DNA of 64,000 nucleotides from Pseudomonas sp. P8_229 (GCF_034008635.1 NZ_CP125378.1:2284001-2348000), one strand, 5' to 3'. Positions 28,395 to 39,655 are shown, counted from the first letter of the stretch. The notes: generated from the letters alone by a model not told the origin. Program-made: numbers and translations.

Positions 28395-28775
28395 ATGTCC
28401 GATCCTCGCTATCAGGTCGATGTCAGTGTCGTCACCCACTATCTGGCAGACCAATCGCAACCCGAGCACGACCGCTTCGCCTTCGCCTACACCATCACCG
28501 TGCAGAACAACGGCGAGCAGCCCGCGCGCCTGATGTCGCGACACTGGGTGATCACCGACGGTGACGGCCATGTCGAAGAGGTTCGCGGTGCAGGCGTCGT
28601 CGGCCAGCAACCGCTGATCGACGCCGGCAAAAGCCACACCTACAGCAGCGGTACGGTCATGACCACCAAGGTCGGCACCATGCAGGGCACCTACGAAATG
28701 GTCGCCACCGATGGCAAACATTTCGACGCAATCATCAAGCCCTTCCGCCTCGCCGTGCCCGGAGCCCTGCACTGA
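28395..28775 (+). CDS. apaG: ApaG protein
   Basis: A 126-residue protein of the ApaG/DUF525 beta-sandwich family, often called Co2+/Mg2+ efflux protein, though the molecular role is unsettled. Characteristic segments are [24 protein letters not shown], shown here only as its start [13 protein letters not shown], then WVITDGDG and GVVGQQPLI. It is full length. Its stop shares one base with the apaH start (TGATG). Confidence 0.93.
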   Translation: MSDPRYQVDVSVVTHYLADQSQPEHDRFAFAYTITVQNNGEQPARLMSRHWVITDGDGHVEEVRGAGVVGQQPLIDAGKSHTYSSGTVMTTKVGTMQGTYEMVATDGKHFDAIIKPFRLAVPGALH

Positions 28776-29656
28776 TGACGACGTACGCCGTGGGCGATCT
28801 GCAAGGCTGCCTTGAACCGCTCAAGTGCCTGCTCAGGCAAGTGGCGTTCGACCCGGCGCACGATCGGCTCTGGCTGGTCGGCGATCTGGTCAACCGTGGC
28901 CCGCAATCGCTGGAGACCCTGCGTTTTCTCTATGGCATGCGCGACTCGCTGGTCTGCGTGCTCGGCAACCATGACCTGCACCTGCTGGCTGTCAGCAGGC
29001 ACGTCGAGCGTCTGAAAAAGTCCGACACCCTGCGCGAGATCCTCGAAGCCCCCGACGGCCCTGCACTGCTTGAATGGCTGCGCCAGCAAAAGCTGGTGCA
29101 CTACGATGAGCAGCGCGATGTCGTCATGGTCCACGCCGGCATCCCGCCGCAATGGTCGCTACGTCGCGCCTTGAAGTGCGCTGACGAAGTGGAAACGGCT
29201 TTGCGTGATGACAATCTGCTTCCGGTGTTTCTTGACGGCATGTACGGCAATGAACCCGCCAAATGGGACAACGATCTCAAAGGCGTCACCCGCCTGCGCG
29301 TGATCACCAACTATTTCACCCGTATGCGTTTCTGCACCGCCGACGGCAAGCTCGACCTCAAAAGCAAGGAAGGCCTCGATACCGCACCGCCAGGTTACAA
29401 ACCGTGGTTCCAGCACAAAGAGCGCAAGACCCGCGGTCTGCGCATCATTTTCGGCCACTGGGCCGCGCTGGAAGGCGATGTCCACGAACCCGGCATCTCG
29501 GCACTGGACACCGGTTGTGTCTGGGGCGGCAGCCTGACCCTGATGAACGTCGACAGCGGCGAGCGCGTGTCGTGCAAATGCGATGAACACGGTGGCCTTG
29601 CACCAACCGTCGCACCACTTATCCCCGAAACGTCGCCAGTCAGCGCCCCGCGTTAG
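28775..29656 (+). CDS. apaH: Diadenosine tetraphosphatase (symmetrical)
   Basis: A 293-residue metallophosphatase that splits Ap4A into two ADP and also removes Np4-type RNA caps in E. coli. Metal-binding motifs are in order: YAVGDLQGC near residue 4, [10 protein letters not shown] near 33, [10 protein letters not shown] near 63 and [10 protein letters not shown] near 118. It is coupled to apaG by a one-base overlap and followed by glpE. Confidence 0.95.
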   Translation: MTTYAVGDLQGCLEPLKCLLRQVAFDPAHDRLWLVGDLVNRGPQSLETLRFLYGMRDSLVCVLGNHDLHLLAVSRHVERLKKSDTLREILEAPDGPALLEWLRQQKLVHYDEQRDVVMVHAGIPPQWSLRRALKCADEVETALRDDNLLPVFLDGMYGNEPAKWDNDLKGVTRLRVITNYFTRMRFCTADGKLDLKSKEGLDTAPPGYKPWFQHKERKTRGLRIIFGHWAALEGDVHEPGISALDTGCVWGGSLTLMNVDSGERVSCKCDEHGGLAPTVAPLIPETSPVSAPR

Positions 29657-29689
29657 ACTGCACATTCTGCCGAGCTACAGGAACCCGCC

Positions 29690-30019
29690 ATGAGCGAATT
29701 CAAACGAATCCCCCCGGAACAGGCCCAGGCCCTGCGTGAGCAAGGTGCCGTGGTAGTCGATGTCCGCGACCCTGCGACTTTTGCCGCCCTGCATATCACT
29801 GGTTCGAAGCATCTGGACAACCACTCACTGCACGCTTTCATTCAAGGCGCCGATCTCGATGCACCGACTGTTGTCGTCTGCTACCACGGCAATTCCAGCC
29901 AGGGTGCGGCGGCCTACCTGATCAGTCAGGGCTTCTCCGACGTCTACAGCATGGACGGCGGCTTTGAGTTATGGCGTACGACTTATCCGTCGAAAACCGC
30001 GCAAGGCACCACCGAATAA
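29690..30019 (+). CDS. glpE: Thiosulfate sulfurtransferase (rhodanese)
   Basis: A 109-residue single-domain rhodanese that moves sulfane sulfur from thiosulfate to cyanide or thioredoxin-like acceptors. The active-site cysteine lies in [13 protein letters not shown] near residue 64; the N-terminal part [16 protein letters not shown] is typical. AGGA eight bases upstream supports the ATG. It ends the lptD-to-glpE series. Confidence 0.92.
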   Translation: MSEFKRIPPEQAQALREQGAVVVDVRDPATFAALHITGSKHLDNHSLHAFIQGADLDAPTVVVCYHGNSSQGAAAYLISQGFSDVYSMDGGFELWRTTYPSKTAQGTTE

Positions 30020-30033
30020 TTTTTTTGTCACGT

Positions 30034-30059
30034 GCAGGCCCCGGCTGCCGTGGGCCTGC
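30034..30059. repeat. Hairpin downstream of glpE
   Basis: GCAGGCCC (30034-30041) pairs with GGGCCTGC (30052-30059). The T-run lies before it, not after, so it does not look like a standard terminator for glpE. Confidence 0.5.
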
Positions 30060-30124
30060 GCGCGGCAGACGAACGGTCTGCCACACATAATTACGTATCT
30101 CGCCTTTACCTCCCGAATTCCCAA

Positions 30125-30131
30125 CTATCCT
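30125..30131 (+). promoter_or_regulatory. Candidate RpoS-type -10 element for prkA
   Basis: CTATCCTTAAG closely resembles the stationary-phase sigma consensus CTATACTTAA. It lies about 185 bases before the prkA ATG. The rest of the 294-base glpE-prkA gap holds no gene. Confidence 0.4.
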
Positions 30132-30313
30132 TAAGCCCAGGCCATCCAAAACAGGGGAGAGCCGGTACACCGGCGCACGGGTCATCGGGAGTGACTTTCA
30201 AGGTTGTCGACCGCGAAAGTGTTCTGGGGGGTAAACAAGCGGCCACCGCGGCTGCTTGCCAGCATCGACTGAGTGATCCGGCGTCGGCTCCACGTATCGA
30301 GCGAGGTGACGTC

Positions 30314-32236
30314 ATGAGTATCTTTAGCCACTTCCAACAACGCTTCGAGTCCACACGCCAGGAAGAACTCTCGCTGCAGGAGTACCTGGAGCTGTGCAAA
30401 AAGGACCGCAGCGCTTACGTTTCCGCCGCCGAGCGTCTATTGATGGCAATTGGCGAACCCGAGCTGCTCGACACATCGACCAACTCGCGGCTGTCGCGGA
30501 TCTTCTCCAACAAGGTGATTCGTCGCTATCCGGCCTTTGAAGACTTCCACGGGATGGAAGAATGCATCGACCAGATCGTCTCGTATTTCCGCCATGCCGC
30601 CCAAGGCCTGGAAGAGAAGAAACAGATCCTCTATCTGCTCGGCCCCGTCGGTGGCGGTAAATCGTCGCTGGCCGAGAAGCTGAAACAGCTGATGGAAAAA
30701 GTGCCCTTCTACGCGATCAAGGGCTCACCGGTATTCGAATCCCCTCTGGGTCTGTTCAACGCCACCGAAGATGGCGCGATTCTCGAGGAAGACTTCGGCA
30801 TCCCACGGCGCTACCTGAACACCATCATGTCGCCCTGGGCGACCAAACGCCTGGCCGAATTCGGCGGCGACATCAGCCAGTTCCGCGTGGTCAAGCTGTA
30901 TCCGTCGATCCTCAACCAGATCGCCGTGGCCAAGACCGAACCGGGTGATGAGAACAACCAGGACATCTCGGCACTGGTCGGCAAGGTCGACATCCGCAAA
31001 CTCGAGGAATACCCACAGAACGACGCCGACGCCTACAGCTACTCCGGTGCGCTGTGCCGGGCCAACCAGGGGCTGATGGAATTCGTCGAAATGTTCAAGG
31101 CACCGATCAAGGTGCTGCACCCGTTGCTGACCGCTACCCAGGAAGGCAACTACAACAGTACCGAAGGCCTGGGGGCGATTCCGTTTACCGGGATTCTGCT
31201 CGCTCACTCCAACGAATCGGAGTGGCACACCTTCCGTAACAACAAGAACAACGAAGCGTTCATCGACCGGATCTACATCGTCAAGGTGCCGTACTGCCTG
31301 CGGGTCAGCGACGAAGTGAAGATCTACGACAAGCTGCTGTTCAACAGCTCCCTGGCCAAGGCCCACTGCGCACCCGACACCCTGAAGATGCTGGCGCAGT
31401 TCACCGTGCTCTCACGCCTCAAGGAGCCGGAAAACTCCAATATCTATTCGAAAATGCGCGTCTACGACGGGGAAAACCTCAAGGACACCGATCCGAAGGC
31501 CAAATCGATCCAGGAATACCGCGACTCGGCCGGCGTCGACGAGGGCATGAACGGTCTGTCGACCCGCTTCGCGTTCAAGATCCTGTCCAAAGTGTTCAAC
31601 TTCGATCCGCATGAAATCGCCGCCAACCCGGTGCACCTGCTCTATGTGCTGGAACAGCAGATCGAACAGGAACAGTTCCAGGCCGAGACCCGCGAACGCT
31701 ACCTGCGCTACCTCAAGGAATACCTGGCACCGCGTTATATCGAATTCATCGGCAAGGAGATCCAGACCGCGTACCTGGAGTCTTACAGCGAGTACGGTCA
31801 GAACATCTTCGACCGCTACGTGCTGTATGCGGACTTCTGGATTCAGGATCAGGAATATCGCGATCCGGAAACCGGCGAGATTCTCAACCGCGTGGCATTG
31901 AACGAAGAACTGGAGAAAATCGAAAAACCGGCCGGCATCAGCAATCCGAAGGATTTTCGCAACGAAATCGTCAACTTCGTATTACGGGCCCGGGCCAACA
32001 ACAACGGCAAGAACCCGACCTGGCTCAGCTACGAAAAACTGCGGGTGGTCATCGAGAAGAAAATGTTCTCGAACACCGAGGACCTGCTGCCAGTCATCAG
32101 CTTCAATGCCAAGGCCAGCAAAGAGGATCAACAGAAACACAACGACTTCGTTACTCGAATGGTCGAACGCGGCTACACCGACAAACAGGTACGACTGCTG
32201 TCCGAGTGGTATCTGCGGGTCAGAAAATCACAGTAA
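30314..32236 (+). CDS. prkA: PrkA-type serine protein kinase (YeaG family)
   Basis: A 640-residue protein matching PrkA/YeaG in length. An AAA-type N-terminal domain carries Walker A GPVGGGKSSLAEK near residue 110, and a C-terminal kinase-like domain follows. In E. coli yeaG-yeaH responds to nitrogen starvation and stationary phase. The open frame continues far upstream, but the ATG at 30314 has GAGG seven bases before it and fits the family start MSIFSHFQQRFE. It heads prkA-yeaH-spoVR. Confidence 0.95.
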   Translation: MSIFSHFQQRFESTRQEELSLQEYLELCKKDRSAYVSAAERLLMAIGEPELLDTSTNSRLSRIFSNKVIRRYPAFEDFHGMEECIDQIVSYFRHAAQGLEEKKQILYLLGPVGGGKSSLAEKLKQLMEKVPFYAIKGSPVFESPLGLFNATEDGAILEEDFGIPRRYLNTIMSPWATKRLAEFGGDISQFRVVKLYPSILNQIAVAKTEPGDENNQDISALVGKVDIRKLEEYPQNDADAYSYSGALCRANQGLMEFVEMFKAPIKVLHPLLTATQEGNYNSTEGLGAIPFTGILLAHSNESEWHTFRNNKNNEAFIDRIYIVKVPYCLRVSDEVKIYDKLLFNSSLAKAHCAPDTLKMLAQFTVLSRLKEPENSNIYSKMRVYDGENLKDTDPKAKSIQEYRDSAGVDEGMNGLSTRFAFKILSKVFNFDPHEIAANPVHLLYVLEQQIEQEQFQAETRERYLRYLKEYLAPRYIEFIGKEIQTAYLESYSEYGQNIFDRYVLYADFWIQDQEYRDPETGEILNRVALNEELEKIEKPAGISNPKDFRNEIVNFVLRARANNNGKNPTWLSYEKLRVVIEKKMFSNTEDLLPVISFNAKASKEDQQKHNDFVTRMVERGYTDKQVRLLSEWYLRVRKSQ

Positions 32237-32269
32237 ACCGCGGCCGGTCAGACCGGTTGTCGTCAGCCC

Positions 32270-32305
32270 GAGGCCTGTGCGCGAATTTTCTGCTACACAG
32301 GCCTC
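32270..32305 (+). repeat. Large perfect hairpin between prkA and the yeaH-type gene
   Basis: Arms GAGGCCTGTG (32270-32279) and CACAGGCCTC (32296-32305) enclose a 16-base AT-richer loop. It sits in the 205-base gap between two genes usually co-transcribed. Confidence 0.7.
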
Positions 32306-32441
32306 TGGAAGGTGTTCGCAAGTCGGTAGCGAGGTACAGGCAGCATCCAGAGCGCTTGGGGGAGCGTGTACGCCCCTTGGCATTCGGTTCCATGCTGCAT
32401 GACCGCTCGCCCCTTTGCAGGACAGCTTCTAAGGAGCAGTC

Positions 32442-33713
32442 ATGAGCTATGTGATCGACCGACGTCTCAATGGCAAGAACAAGAGCACGGTGAACCGTCA
32501 GCGTTTCCTGCGGCGTTACCGTGATCACATCAAGAAGGCTGTCGAAGAGGCGGTCAGCCGGCGTTCCATCACTGACATGGAACATGGCGAACAGATCAGC
32601 ATTCCCGGTCGCGACATCGACGAACCGGTGCTTCACCACGGCCGCGGCGGCAAGCAGACCGTGGTTCACCCCGGCAACAAGGAATTCACCGCCGGCGAAC
32701 ACATCGCCAGGCCACCCGGGGGTGGCGGCGGACGCGGGCCGGGCAAGGCTGGCAACTCCGGCGAGGGCATGGACGAATTCGTCTTCCAGATCACCCAGGA
32801 AGAGTTCCTCGAATTCATGTTCGAAGACCTCGAACTGCCCAACCTGGTAAAACGCAATCTGAGCGGCACCGATACCTTCAAGACCGTGCGCGCCGGGATC
32901 AGCAACGAAGGCAATCCGTCGCGGATCAACATCATCCGCACCCTGCGCTCGGCCCACGCACGGCGCATTGCGCTGTCCGGCAGCAGCCGTGCCAAGCTGC
33001 GCGAAGCCAAAGAGGAACTCGCGCGACTCAAACGTGAAGAACCAGACAACTTCGGTGATATTCAGGAAATTGAAGCGGAAATCGAGCGGCTCAGCGCGCG
33101 CATCCATCGCGTGCCGTTTCTCGATACCTTCGACCTCAAGTACAACCTGCTGATCAAGCAACCCAACCCCAGTTCCAAGGCTGTCATGTTCTGCCTGATG
33201 GACGTTTCCGGCTCCATGACCCAGGCCACCAAGGACATCGCCAAGCGCTTTTTCATCCTGCTGTATCTGTTCCTCAAGCGGAACTACGACAAGATTGACG
33301 TAGTGTTCATCCGCCATCACACCAGTGCCCGGGAAGTAGACGAAGAAGAGTTCTTCTATTCACGGGAAACCGGCGGCACCATCGTGTCCAGCGCCCTGAA
33401 ACTGATGCAGGAGATCATGGCCGAGCGCTATCCAAGCAACGAGTGGAACATCTATGCCGCGCAAGCCTCCGACGGCGACAACTGGAACGATGACTCGCCG
33501 ATCTGCCGCGACATCCTGATCAATCAGATCATGCCGTTTGTGCAGTACTACACTTATGTGGAGATCACCCCACGCGAACATCAGGCCCTCTGGTACGAAT
33601 ACGAACGCATCGCCGAAGCCTTTTCCGACACGTTTGCCCAGCAGCAGCTGGTCTCGGCCGGGGATATTTATCCGGTCTTCCGTGAACTCTTCCAGCGCAG
33701 GTTAGTGACATGA
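32442..33713 (+). CDS. yeaH: YeaH/YhbH-family (DUF444) protein
   Basis: A 423-residue protein with an Arg/Gly-rich N-terminal part ([13 protein letters not shown], then a Gly-rich run near residue 90). The C-terminal von Willebrand-type domain has MIDAS motif MDVSGSMTQ near residue 253. It is a partner of PrkA in a conserved stress module; the biochemical role is not known. It overlaps the spoVR gene by four bases (ATGA). Confidence 0.93.
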   Translation: MSYVIDRRLNGKNKSTVNRQRFLRRYRDHIKKAVEEAVSRRSITDMEHGEQISIPGRDIDEPVLHHGRGGKQTVVHPGNKEFTAGEHIARPPGGGGGRGPGKAGNSGEGMDEFVFQITQEEFLEFMFEDLELPNLVKRNLSGTDTFKTVRAGISNEGNPSRINIIRTLRSAHARRIALSGSSRAKLREAKEELARLKREEPDNFGDIQEIEAEIERLSARIHRVPFLDTFDLKYNLLIKQPNPSSKAVMFCLMDVSGSMTQATKDIAKRFFILLYLFLKRNYDKIDVVFIRHHTSAREVDEEEFFYSRETGGTIVSSALKLMQEIMAERYPSNEWNIYAAQASDGDNWNDDSPICRDILINQIMPFVQYYTYVEITPREHQALWYEYERIAEAFSDTFAQQQLVSAGDIYPVFRELFQRRLVT

Positions 33714-35272
33714 CCGCCAAAGAGCAGAAACGCCAACCCATTTCCACCGGCTCCGAATGGACGTTCGAGCTGATTCAGGCCTATGACCGCGAGATCAGCC
33801 GGCTCGCCGATCGCTACGCGCTGGATACCTATCCCAACCAGATCGAAGTGATCACCGCCGAACAGATGATGGATGCCTATGCTTCAGTGGGCATGCCGCT
33901 GGGCTACCACCACTGGTCCTACGGCAAACACTTCCTCAGCACCGAGAAATCCTACAGTCGCGGGCAGATGGGGCTGGCCTACGAGATTGTGATCAACTCG
34001 GACCCGTGCATCGCCTACCTGATGGAAGAAAACACCATCTGCATGCAGGCGCTGGTGGTGGCTCACGCGTGCTACGGCCATAACAGCTTCTTCAAGGGCA
34101 ACTACCTGTTCCGCACCTGGACCGACGCCAGTTCGATCATCGATTACCTGGTGTTCGCCAAGCAGTACATCATGCAGTGCGAGGAACGCCACGGTATCGA
34201 TGCGGTGGAGGACCTGCTCGACTCCTGCCACGCCCTGATGAACTACGGCGTCGACCGCTACAAACGCCCGTATCCGATTTCCGCCGAAGAAGAGCGCCGG
34301 CGGCAGAAGGATCGCGAAGAACACCTGCAGAAGCAGATCAATGATCTGTGGCGCACCATCCCCAAAGGCGCGGACAAATATAGCGACAAGGACAACGCAC
34401 GCTTCCCGGCCGAACCGCAGGAAAACATCCTGTATTTCATCGAGAAACATGCCCCGCTGCTGGAGCCGTGGCAGCGGGAAATCGTGCGGATCGTGCGCAA
34501 GATCGCCCAGTATTTCTATCCACAACGCCAGACCCAGGTGATGAACGAAGGCTGGGCCACGTTCTGGCACTACACGCTGATGAACGATCTGTATGACGAA
34601 GGCCTGGTGACTGACGGATTCATGATGGAATTCCTCACTTCGCACACCAGCGTAGTGTTCCAGCCGGGTTTCGACAGCCCCTACTACAGCGGCATCAACC
34701 CTTACGCACTGGGCTTTGCGATGTACCGCGATATCCGGCGCATGTGCGAAGAACCTACCGAGGAAGACCACCGCTGGTTCCCGGACATCGCCGGTACCGA
34801 CTGGCTCTCCACGATCAAGTTCGCCATGAGCAGTTTCAAGGATGAGAGCTTCATCCTGCAGTACCTGTCACCGAAAGTGATCCGCGATCTGAAGCTGTTC
34901 AGCATCCTCGATGACGACCAGAAGGACGACCTGCTGGTGCCGGCGATCCACGACGAAACCGGTTACCGGATCATCCGTGAAACCCTGGCCGCGCAATACA
35001 ACCTCGGCAATCGCGAACCAAACGTGCAGATCTATAGCATCGACCGGCGCGGCGACCGCTCGCTGACCCTGCGCCATCAGCAACATGATCGCAAACCACT
35101 GGGTGACTCAACCGACGAGGTACTGAAGCATCTGCACCGGCTGTGGGGCTTCGACATTCATCTGGAAACCCTGCAGGGTGATCAGATCATGAAAACCCAC
35201 CACGTACCGCCACGCAATGAACACAGTGAAGGGGATTACGGCAGGCTTGATCTGGCCGTCATTCATCTTTGA
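33710..35272 (+). CDS. SpoVR family protein (YcgB-like)
   Basis: A 520-residue SpoVR-family protein, full length. Recognisable segments are [11 protein letters not shown] near residue 63, [20 protein letters not shown] near 117 and [20 protein letters not shown] near 278. The Glu/His pattern suggests a metal-binding or zincin-like fold, but no activity is established. It is the third gene of the prkA cluster, coupled to the preceding gene by a four-base overlap. Confidence 0.93.
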   Translation: MTAKEQKRQPISTGSEWTFELIQAYDREISRLADRYALDTYPNQIEVITAEQMMDAYASVGMPLGYHHWSYGKHFLSTEKSYSRGQMGLAYEIVINSDPCIAYLMEENTICMQALVVAHACYGHNSFFKGNYLFRTWTDASSIIDYLVFAKQYIMQCEERHGIDAVEDLLDSCHALMNYGVDRYKRPYPISAEEERRRQKDREEHLQKQINDLWRTIPKGADKYSDKDNARFPAEPQENILYFIEKHAPLLEPWQREIVRIVRKIAQYFYPQRQTQVMNEGWATFWHYTLMNDLYDEGLVTDGFMMEFLTSHTSVVFQPGFDSPYYSGINPYALGFAMYRDIRRMCEEPTEEDHRWFPDIAGTDWLSTIKFAMSSFKDESFILQYLSPKVIRDLKLFSILDDDQKDDLLVPAIHDETGYRIIRETLAAQYNLGNREPNVQIYSIDRRGDRSLTLRHQQHDRKPLGDSTDEVLKHLHRLWGFDIHLETLQGDQIMKTHHVPPRNEHSEGDYGRLDLAVIHL

Positions 35273-35335
35273 TCCGGTTTTGGCCTCCGAAAGTCCGGCG
35301 CAAGGGTTATCCTGTCGGGCCTACGGAGGTTTTTT

Positions 35336-36565
35336 ATGCAGATTTACAAGGTCGGCGGCGCGGTACGTGATCGCTTGCTCGGACTACCGGTTACCGATAT
35401 CGATTGGGTGGTGGTCGGGACCACGACAGAAGAGATGCTCGCCCAGGGATTTCGCCCGGTCGGCGCAGATTTTCCGGTGTTTCTTCATCCCAAAACTGGC
35501 GAGGAGTACGCCCTTGCCCGCACCGAGCGCAAAAGCGGTCGCGGTTATGGTGGCTTCACTTTTCACGCCAGCCCCGAAGTTACCCTTGAAGAAGACCTCA
35601 TTCGCCGTGACCTGACGATCAACGCGATGGCCGAGGACCGCCAGCAGAATCTGACCGATCCCTATCACGGCCAACGCGACCTCGAAAATCGAATCCTGCG
35701 CCACGTTTCCCCGGCGTTTGCCGAAGATCCCCTCCGTGTATTGCGCGTTGCGCGCTTTGCCGCTCGCTATGCCGGGCTGGGTTTCACCGTCGCTCCAGAG
35801 ACCCTCGAACTGATGACTCAGCTCAGCGAGTCCGGCGAACTGCAAGCCTTGACCGCCGAGCGCAGCTGGAAAGAGATTTCGCGCGCGCTGATGGAGGATC
35901 AGCCACAGGTGTTCATCCAGGTGTTGCGTGACTGCGGCGCCTTGAAGGTCTTGATGCCGGAGGTGGACGCACTGTTCGGCGTGCCGCAGCCGGAGGCCCA
36001 TCACCCGGAAATCGACAGCGGCATCCACACCCTGAGCGTGCTGGAACAAGCGGCACTGCACAAACAGCCACTGACCGTGCGCTGGGCCTGCCTGCTGCAC
36101 GACCTCGGCAAAGGCCTGACCCCGGAAGAAGAGTGGCCACGGCACATCGCCCATGAGCATAAAGGACTGAAGTTGATCAAAGCGGTCAACGAACGCTTCA
36201 AGGCGCCGAAGGATTGCCAGGAACTGGCACTGCTGGTCGGCCAGTACCACACCCACGGCCACCGGGCTCTGGAGCTGAAGGCGTCGACCTTGCTGGAGTT
36301 ACTGCAAAGCTTCGACGTTTATCGCCGTCCGCAGCGTTTTGAAGAATTCATCGTTGCCTGCGAGATGGATGCTCGCGGACGCAAGGGACTGGAGCAGCGC
36401 AGTTATCCACAGGCGGATTATCTGCGCGGCGCGGCCAAGGTTGCGCGCAGTGTGGCAGTGCAGCCGCTGCTGGAGAAGGGATTCAAAGGGCCGGAACTGG
36501 GCGAAGCGCTGAAGCGCGAGCGACTGAAAGCGCTGAAGACCTATAAAGACACGGCGTCAGTCTGA
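35336..36565 (+). CDS. cca: CCA tRNA nucleotidyltransferase (multifunctional, HD domain)
   Basis: A 409-residue class II CCA-adding enzyme. The nucleotidyltransferase head has [13 protein letters not shown] and DIDWVV with the catalytic Asp pair near residue 22. [10 protein letters not shown] is near 90. A C-terminal HD domain has CLLHDLGKG near 237, as in the E. coli enzyme with phosphodiesterase and phosphatase activity. A strong GGAGG precedes the ATG. It repairs or builds tRNA 3' ends. Confidence 0.95.
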   Translation: MQIYKVGGAVRDRLLGLPVTDIDWVVVGTTTEEMLAQGFRPVGADFPVFLHPKTGEEYALARTERKSGRGYGGFTFHASPEVTLEEDLIRRDLTINAMAEDRQQNLTDPYHGQRDLENRILRHVSPAFAEDPLRVLRVARFAARYAGLGFTVAPETLELMTQLSESGELQALTAERSWKEISRALMEDQPQVFIQVLRDCGALKVLMPEVDALFGVPQPEAHHPEIDSGIHTLSVLEQAALHKQPLTVRWACLLHDLGKGLTPEEEWPRHIAHEHKGLKLIKAVNERFKAPKDCQELALLVGQYHTHGHRALELKASTLLELLQSFDVYRRPQRFEEFIVACEMDARGRKGLEQRSYPQADYLRGAAKVARSVAVQPLLEKGFKGPELGEALKRERLKALKTYKDTASV

Positions 36566-36570
36566 AAAGC

Positions 36571-36637
36571 TTCGCGAGCAAGCCCGCTCCCACAAGGGGA
36601 ATGCATTCCAAATGTGGGAGCGGGCTTGCTCGCGAAG
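36571..36637. repeat. Inverted REP pair between cca and folK
   Basis: Arms at about 36571-36593 and 36613-36637 of the GTGGGAGCGGGC family with a short spacer, between convergent genes. Confidence 0.92.
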
Positions 36638-36649
36638 GCGGCAGTCAAC

Positions 36650-37168
36650 TCAACGAAGATCCGAAGGCGTGAGTTGCCGCCCGCGCCATTCAAACCCAAC
36701 CGGCGCCAGCACCTGATCAATCTGCGCCTCGGCCCACAGTGTCGCGAAACTTTTTCCCGCCCCCGGATGCACCCGATCCGGCGCAATCAGCGACAGCGGC
36801 CACAGCACAAAAGCGTTTTTCAGAATTTCGGCACGCGGCAGAATCAAACCGTCGAAGTTACCCGTCAGGTCGCCGTACAACAGCACGTCGATATCCAGCG
36901 GCAACCCCTTGCGGTCCGGTGCATAGCGACCGTTATCGGCCTCGATGAATTTCAGGCGTCGATCCAGTTCCATCAACGGCAGATCGGTATACGCCGAGAC
37001 TACGAAGTTGAAGAACGGTCCGCTCTTGATTCCCACCGGCTGACTCTCGAACACCGCCGAACAGCGGATATCCACCAGAAACGTCGCCAAAGCGTCGAGC
37101 CCGGCGCGCAAATGGGTTTCGCGCTCGATATTGCTACCGAGCCCGAGGTACACCTGAGTCAGCGACAT
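36650..37168 (-). CDS. folK: 2-amino-4-hydroxy-6-hydroxymethyldihydropteridine pyrophosphokinase
   Basis: A 172-residue folate-pathway enzyme that pyrophosphorylates hydroxymethyldihydropterin. The N-terminus VYLGLGSNIERETHLRAG and the magnesium-binding block LPLDIDVLLYGD near residue 90 are diagnostic. Its start lies ten bases inside folB, so both steps are made from one message. Confidence 0.94.
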   Translation of the reverse strand: MSLTQVYLGLGSNIERETHLRAGLDALATFLVDIRCSAVFESQPVGIKSGPFFNFVVSAYTDLPLMELDRRLKFIEADNGRYAPDRKGLPLDIDVLLYGDLTGNFDGLILPRAEILKNAFVLWPLSLIAPDRVHPGAGKSFATLWAEAQIDQVLAPVGFEWRGRQLTPSDLR

Positions 37169-37515
37169 CCGCGCTCGATCTCCACACCCACGCCACCCTT
37201 GGCTGCCGGCACGGCGCCAGGCTTGGTCAGCTTCAGGCGAACCCAGGTGATCTTGAATTCGGCCATCAGCACTTCGACCAGTCGCTCGGCGAAGGTCTCG
37301 ACCAGTTGGAACTGCGCCTGCTCGGCAAAGGCCTGGATGCGCGTGGAAACACTGGCGTAATCGAGCGCCAGGGTCAGGTCGTCACCGGCCGCAGCCGGGC
37401 GATTATCCCAGGCGAAGCTCAGATCAAGACGCAGACACTGTCGGATGCCGCGCTCCCAGTCGTAGGCACCGATCACGGTGTCGACTTCCAGGCCCTCGAT
37501 AAACACTCTGTCCAA
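37159..37515 (-). CDS. folB: Dihydroneopterin aldolase
   Basis: A 118-residue aldolase or epimerase that acts just before FolK. The tunnel-fold signatures [18 protein letters not shown] at the start, LVETFAERL near 80 and [22 protein letters not shown] end are visible. The frame is open to an ATG eight codons upstream, but the family start corresponds to TTG at 37515 (MDRVFIEGL). A GGAGA lies ten bases before it. A TTG start is therefore the best call. Confidence 0.92.
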   Translation of the reverse strand: MDRVFIEGLEVDTVIGAYDWERGIRQCLRLDLSFAWDNRPAAAGDDLTLALDYASVSTRIQAFAEQAQFQLVETFAERLVEVLMAEFKITWVRLKLTKPGAVPAAKGGVGVEIERGCR

Positions 37516-37589
37516 GCACTTTTCTCCGCTGCACGACAAGGGCGCAATGCGCCGTTAGAATCAGGGCGTCCTCGCCCGGAATAGTTAGC

Positions 37590-38159
37590 ATGTTTTGGTT
37601 ACTGGCGACTCTCGCCTACCTGCTCGGCTCTCTGTCCTTCGCCATTTTGCTCAGCCGCCTGACCGGAAACCCGGATCCGCGAATGAGTGGCTCGGGTAAT
37701 GCCGGCGCCACCAACATGCTGCGCGTGGCCGGTCGCAAACTCGCGATCCTGACCCTGCTGGGTGATCTGTGCAAAGGCCTTCTGCCGGTGCTGATCGCAG
37801 CGACCATGGGCCTTTCGCTGCAGGATCAGGCCTGGATCGGCGTGTGCGCCGTGATCGGTCACCTGTTCCCGCTGTATTTCCGTTTTCGCGGCGGCAAAGG
37901 CGTCGCCACGGCTGCCGGCATGCTGCTGGGCCTGTATCCGCCCGCCGCCTTGCTGGCGGTGTGCGCCTGGCTGCTGACGTTCTACCTGACCCGCACCAGC
38001 TCACTGGCGGCGCTGATCGCCACACCCCTGACCCTGCCATTGCTGGCCTGGCAGGAGCCGGAGGCGCTGCTGCCGATGAGCGCGTTGACGCTATTGATCG
38101 TCTGGCGCCACCGCGGCAATCTACGCGACCTGTTTGCCGGGCGCGAACGGCATTTTTAA
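37590..38159 (+). CDS. plsY: Acyl-phosphate glycerol-3-phosphate acyltransferase
   Basis: A 189-residue inner-membrane enzyme that makes lysophosphatidic acid from acyl-phosphate. It has about five membrane segments. Conserved loops are [16 protein letters not shown] near residue 36 and [18 protein letters not shown] near 90. It is divergent from folB and ends 24 bases from the tsaD stop on the other strand. Confidence 0.95.
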   Translation: MFWLLATLAYLLGSLSFAILLSRLTGNPDPRMSGSGNAGATNMLRVAGRKLAILTLLGDLCKGLLPVLIAATMGLSLQDQAWIGVCAVIGHLFPLYFRFRGGKGVATAAGMLLGLYPPAALLAVCAWLLTFYLTRTSSLAALIATPLTLPLLAWQEPEALLPMSALTLLIVWRHRGNLRDLFAGRERHF

Positions 38160-38182
38160 ATACCGCCCATGAACGCCGCTCA

Positions 38183-39208
38183 TCACAGCGCCGACAACTG
38201 CTCCATCGGCCAGCGCGCCTGCACGCTGATCGCCAGACTTTCCTGCTGACCGGCCTGCAAACGCTGGCAACCGGCAAACGCGATCATCGCGCCATTGTCG
38301 GTGCAGAACTCGGGACGGGCGTAAAACACATCGCCCTTCATGTCGCCGAGCATCTTTTCCAGCGAAACACGCAACGCCTTGTTGGCGCTGACGCCGCCAG
38401 CGATCACCAGACGCTTCATGCCCGCCTGTTTCAGGGCACGCTTGCACTTGATGGTCAAAGTCTCCACCACGGCCTGCTGGAACGCCAGCGCGATGTCGCA
38501 ACGGGCTTGCTCGCTGTCGTCCCCGGCGCTGACACATTGCTGCCAGGTGTTGAGGGCGAAGGTCTTGAGGCCGCTGAAGCTGAAATCCAGACCCGGGCGA
38601 TCACACATCGGACGCGGGAAAGTGAAACGTCCTGCAACGCCCTTTTCCGCCAGCTTGGCGATTTCCGGTCCGCCCGGATAATTGAGACCCATCATTTTCG
38701 CAGTCTTGTCGAACGCTTCGCCGGCGGCATCGTCGAGAGTCTCGCCGAGCAGGCTGTATTGGCCGATGCCATCGACCTGAACCAGCTGCGTATGACCACC
38801 GGAAACCAACAAAGCGACGAACGGGAATTCAGGCGGTTTCGGCTCCAGCATCGGTGCCAGCAAGTGGCCTTCCATGTGGTGCACGCCGAGCGCCGGAATG
38901 CCCCAGGCAAACGCCAGCGCCTGGGCGCAGGAAGCACCGACCAGCAGCGCCCCGACCAGGCCAGGACCTGCGGTATAGGCGATGGCGTCGATCTCGGTCG
39001 GCACGCAGTCGGCTTCGGCCAACACCTGACGAATCAAGGGCAGCATGCGTTTGACGTGGTCACGCGAGGCCAGCTCCGGTACCACACCGCCATAGGCGCG
39101 GTGCAGGTCGATCTGGCTGAACAGCGCGTCGGCCAGCAGGCCGCGTTCACTGTCATATAATGCGACGCCGGTTTCGTCGCAGGAGGTTTCTAATCCCAGT
39201 ACTAGCAT
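38183..39208 (-). CDS. tsaD: tRNA N6-threonylcarbamoyladenosine transferase subunit TsaD
   Basis: A 341-residue ASKHA-fold protein. The N-terminal [16 protein letters not shown], the metal-binding [12 protein letters not shown] near residue 110 and the phosphate loop [11 protein letters not shown] near 132 identify it. It transfers the threonylcarbamoyl group to A37 of ANN-decoding tRNAs, with TsaB and TsaE encoded elsewhere. It is divergent from rpsU, the usual arrangement in gammaproteobacteria. A TATTAT at 39248-39253 on the minus strand could be its -10 box. Confidence 0.96.
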   Translation of the reverse strand: MLVLGLETSCDETGVALYDSERGLLADALFSQIDLHRAYGGVVPELASRDHVKRMLPLIRQVLAEADCVPTEIDAIAYTAGPGLVGALLVGASCAQALAFAWGIPALGVHHMEGHLLAPMLEPKPPEFPFVALLVSGGHTQLVQVDGIGQYSLLGETLDDAAGEAFDKTAKMMGLNYPGGPEIAKLAEKGVAGRFTFPRPMCDRPGLDFSFSGLKTFALNTWQQCVSAGDDSEQARCDIALAFQQAVVETLTIKCKRALKQAGMKRLVIAGGVSANKALRVSLEKMLGDMKGDVFYARPEFCTDNGAMIAFAGCQRLQAGQQESLAISVQARWPMEQLSAL

Positions 39209-39407
39209 GGGTTTGCGCCTTGTTTAGGCTGAATTCGAAGGCGCGCATAATAGTCGCCGCGTGATGCCCCGACCAGCGGTTTTCGATCAGAGGCTTTGCA
39301 TTCCGAGCGATGAGGGGTTAACATCCGCAACCCTTAAAAACCGACGTCTTCAAGTGCTCTTTTGCCGCGAGGATGTTGACCCCGGTAATGAATGAAGGTA
39401 GCTCTGG

Positions 39408-39623
39408 ATGCCAGCCGTCAAAGTTAAAGAGAACGAACCCTTCGACGTAGCTCTGCGTCGTTTCAAGCGCTCCTGCGAAAAAGCCGGTGTACTGGCTGAA
39501 GTTCGTAGCCGCGAATTTTACGAGAAGCCAACTTCTGAGCGTAAGCGCAAAGCAGCAGCCGCTGTTAAGCGTCACGCCAAGAAAGTTCAGCGCGAACAGC
39601 GCCGCGCCGTTCGTCTGTACTAA
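39408..39623 (+). CDS. rpsU: 30S ribosomal protein bS21
   Basis: A 71-residue, very basic protein, full length, starting [20 protein letters not shown]. It is the first gene of the rpsU-dnaG-rpoD macromolecular synthesis operon. A 482-base spacer with a GC-rich hairpin follows it, which would allow much more rpsU than dnaG expression. Confidence 0.97.
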
Positions 39624-39655
39624 TACACAGACGATCGTAGCAAGCTTCTTGCCTA

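Noticed and set aside
30034..30059. Terminator for glpE
   Set aside because: The stem is good, but the T-run lies upstream of it on the glpE strand, so it is listed only as a hairpin.
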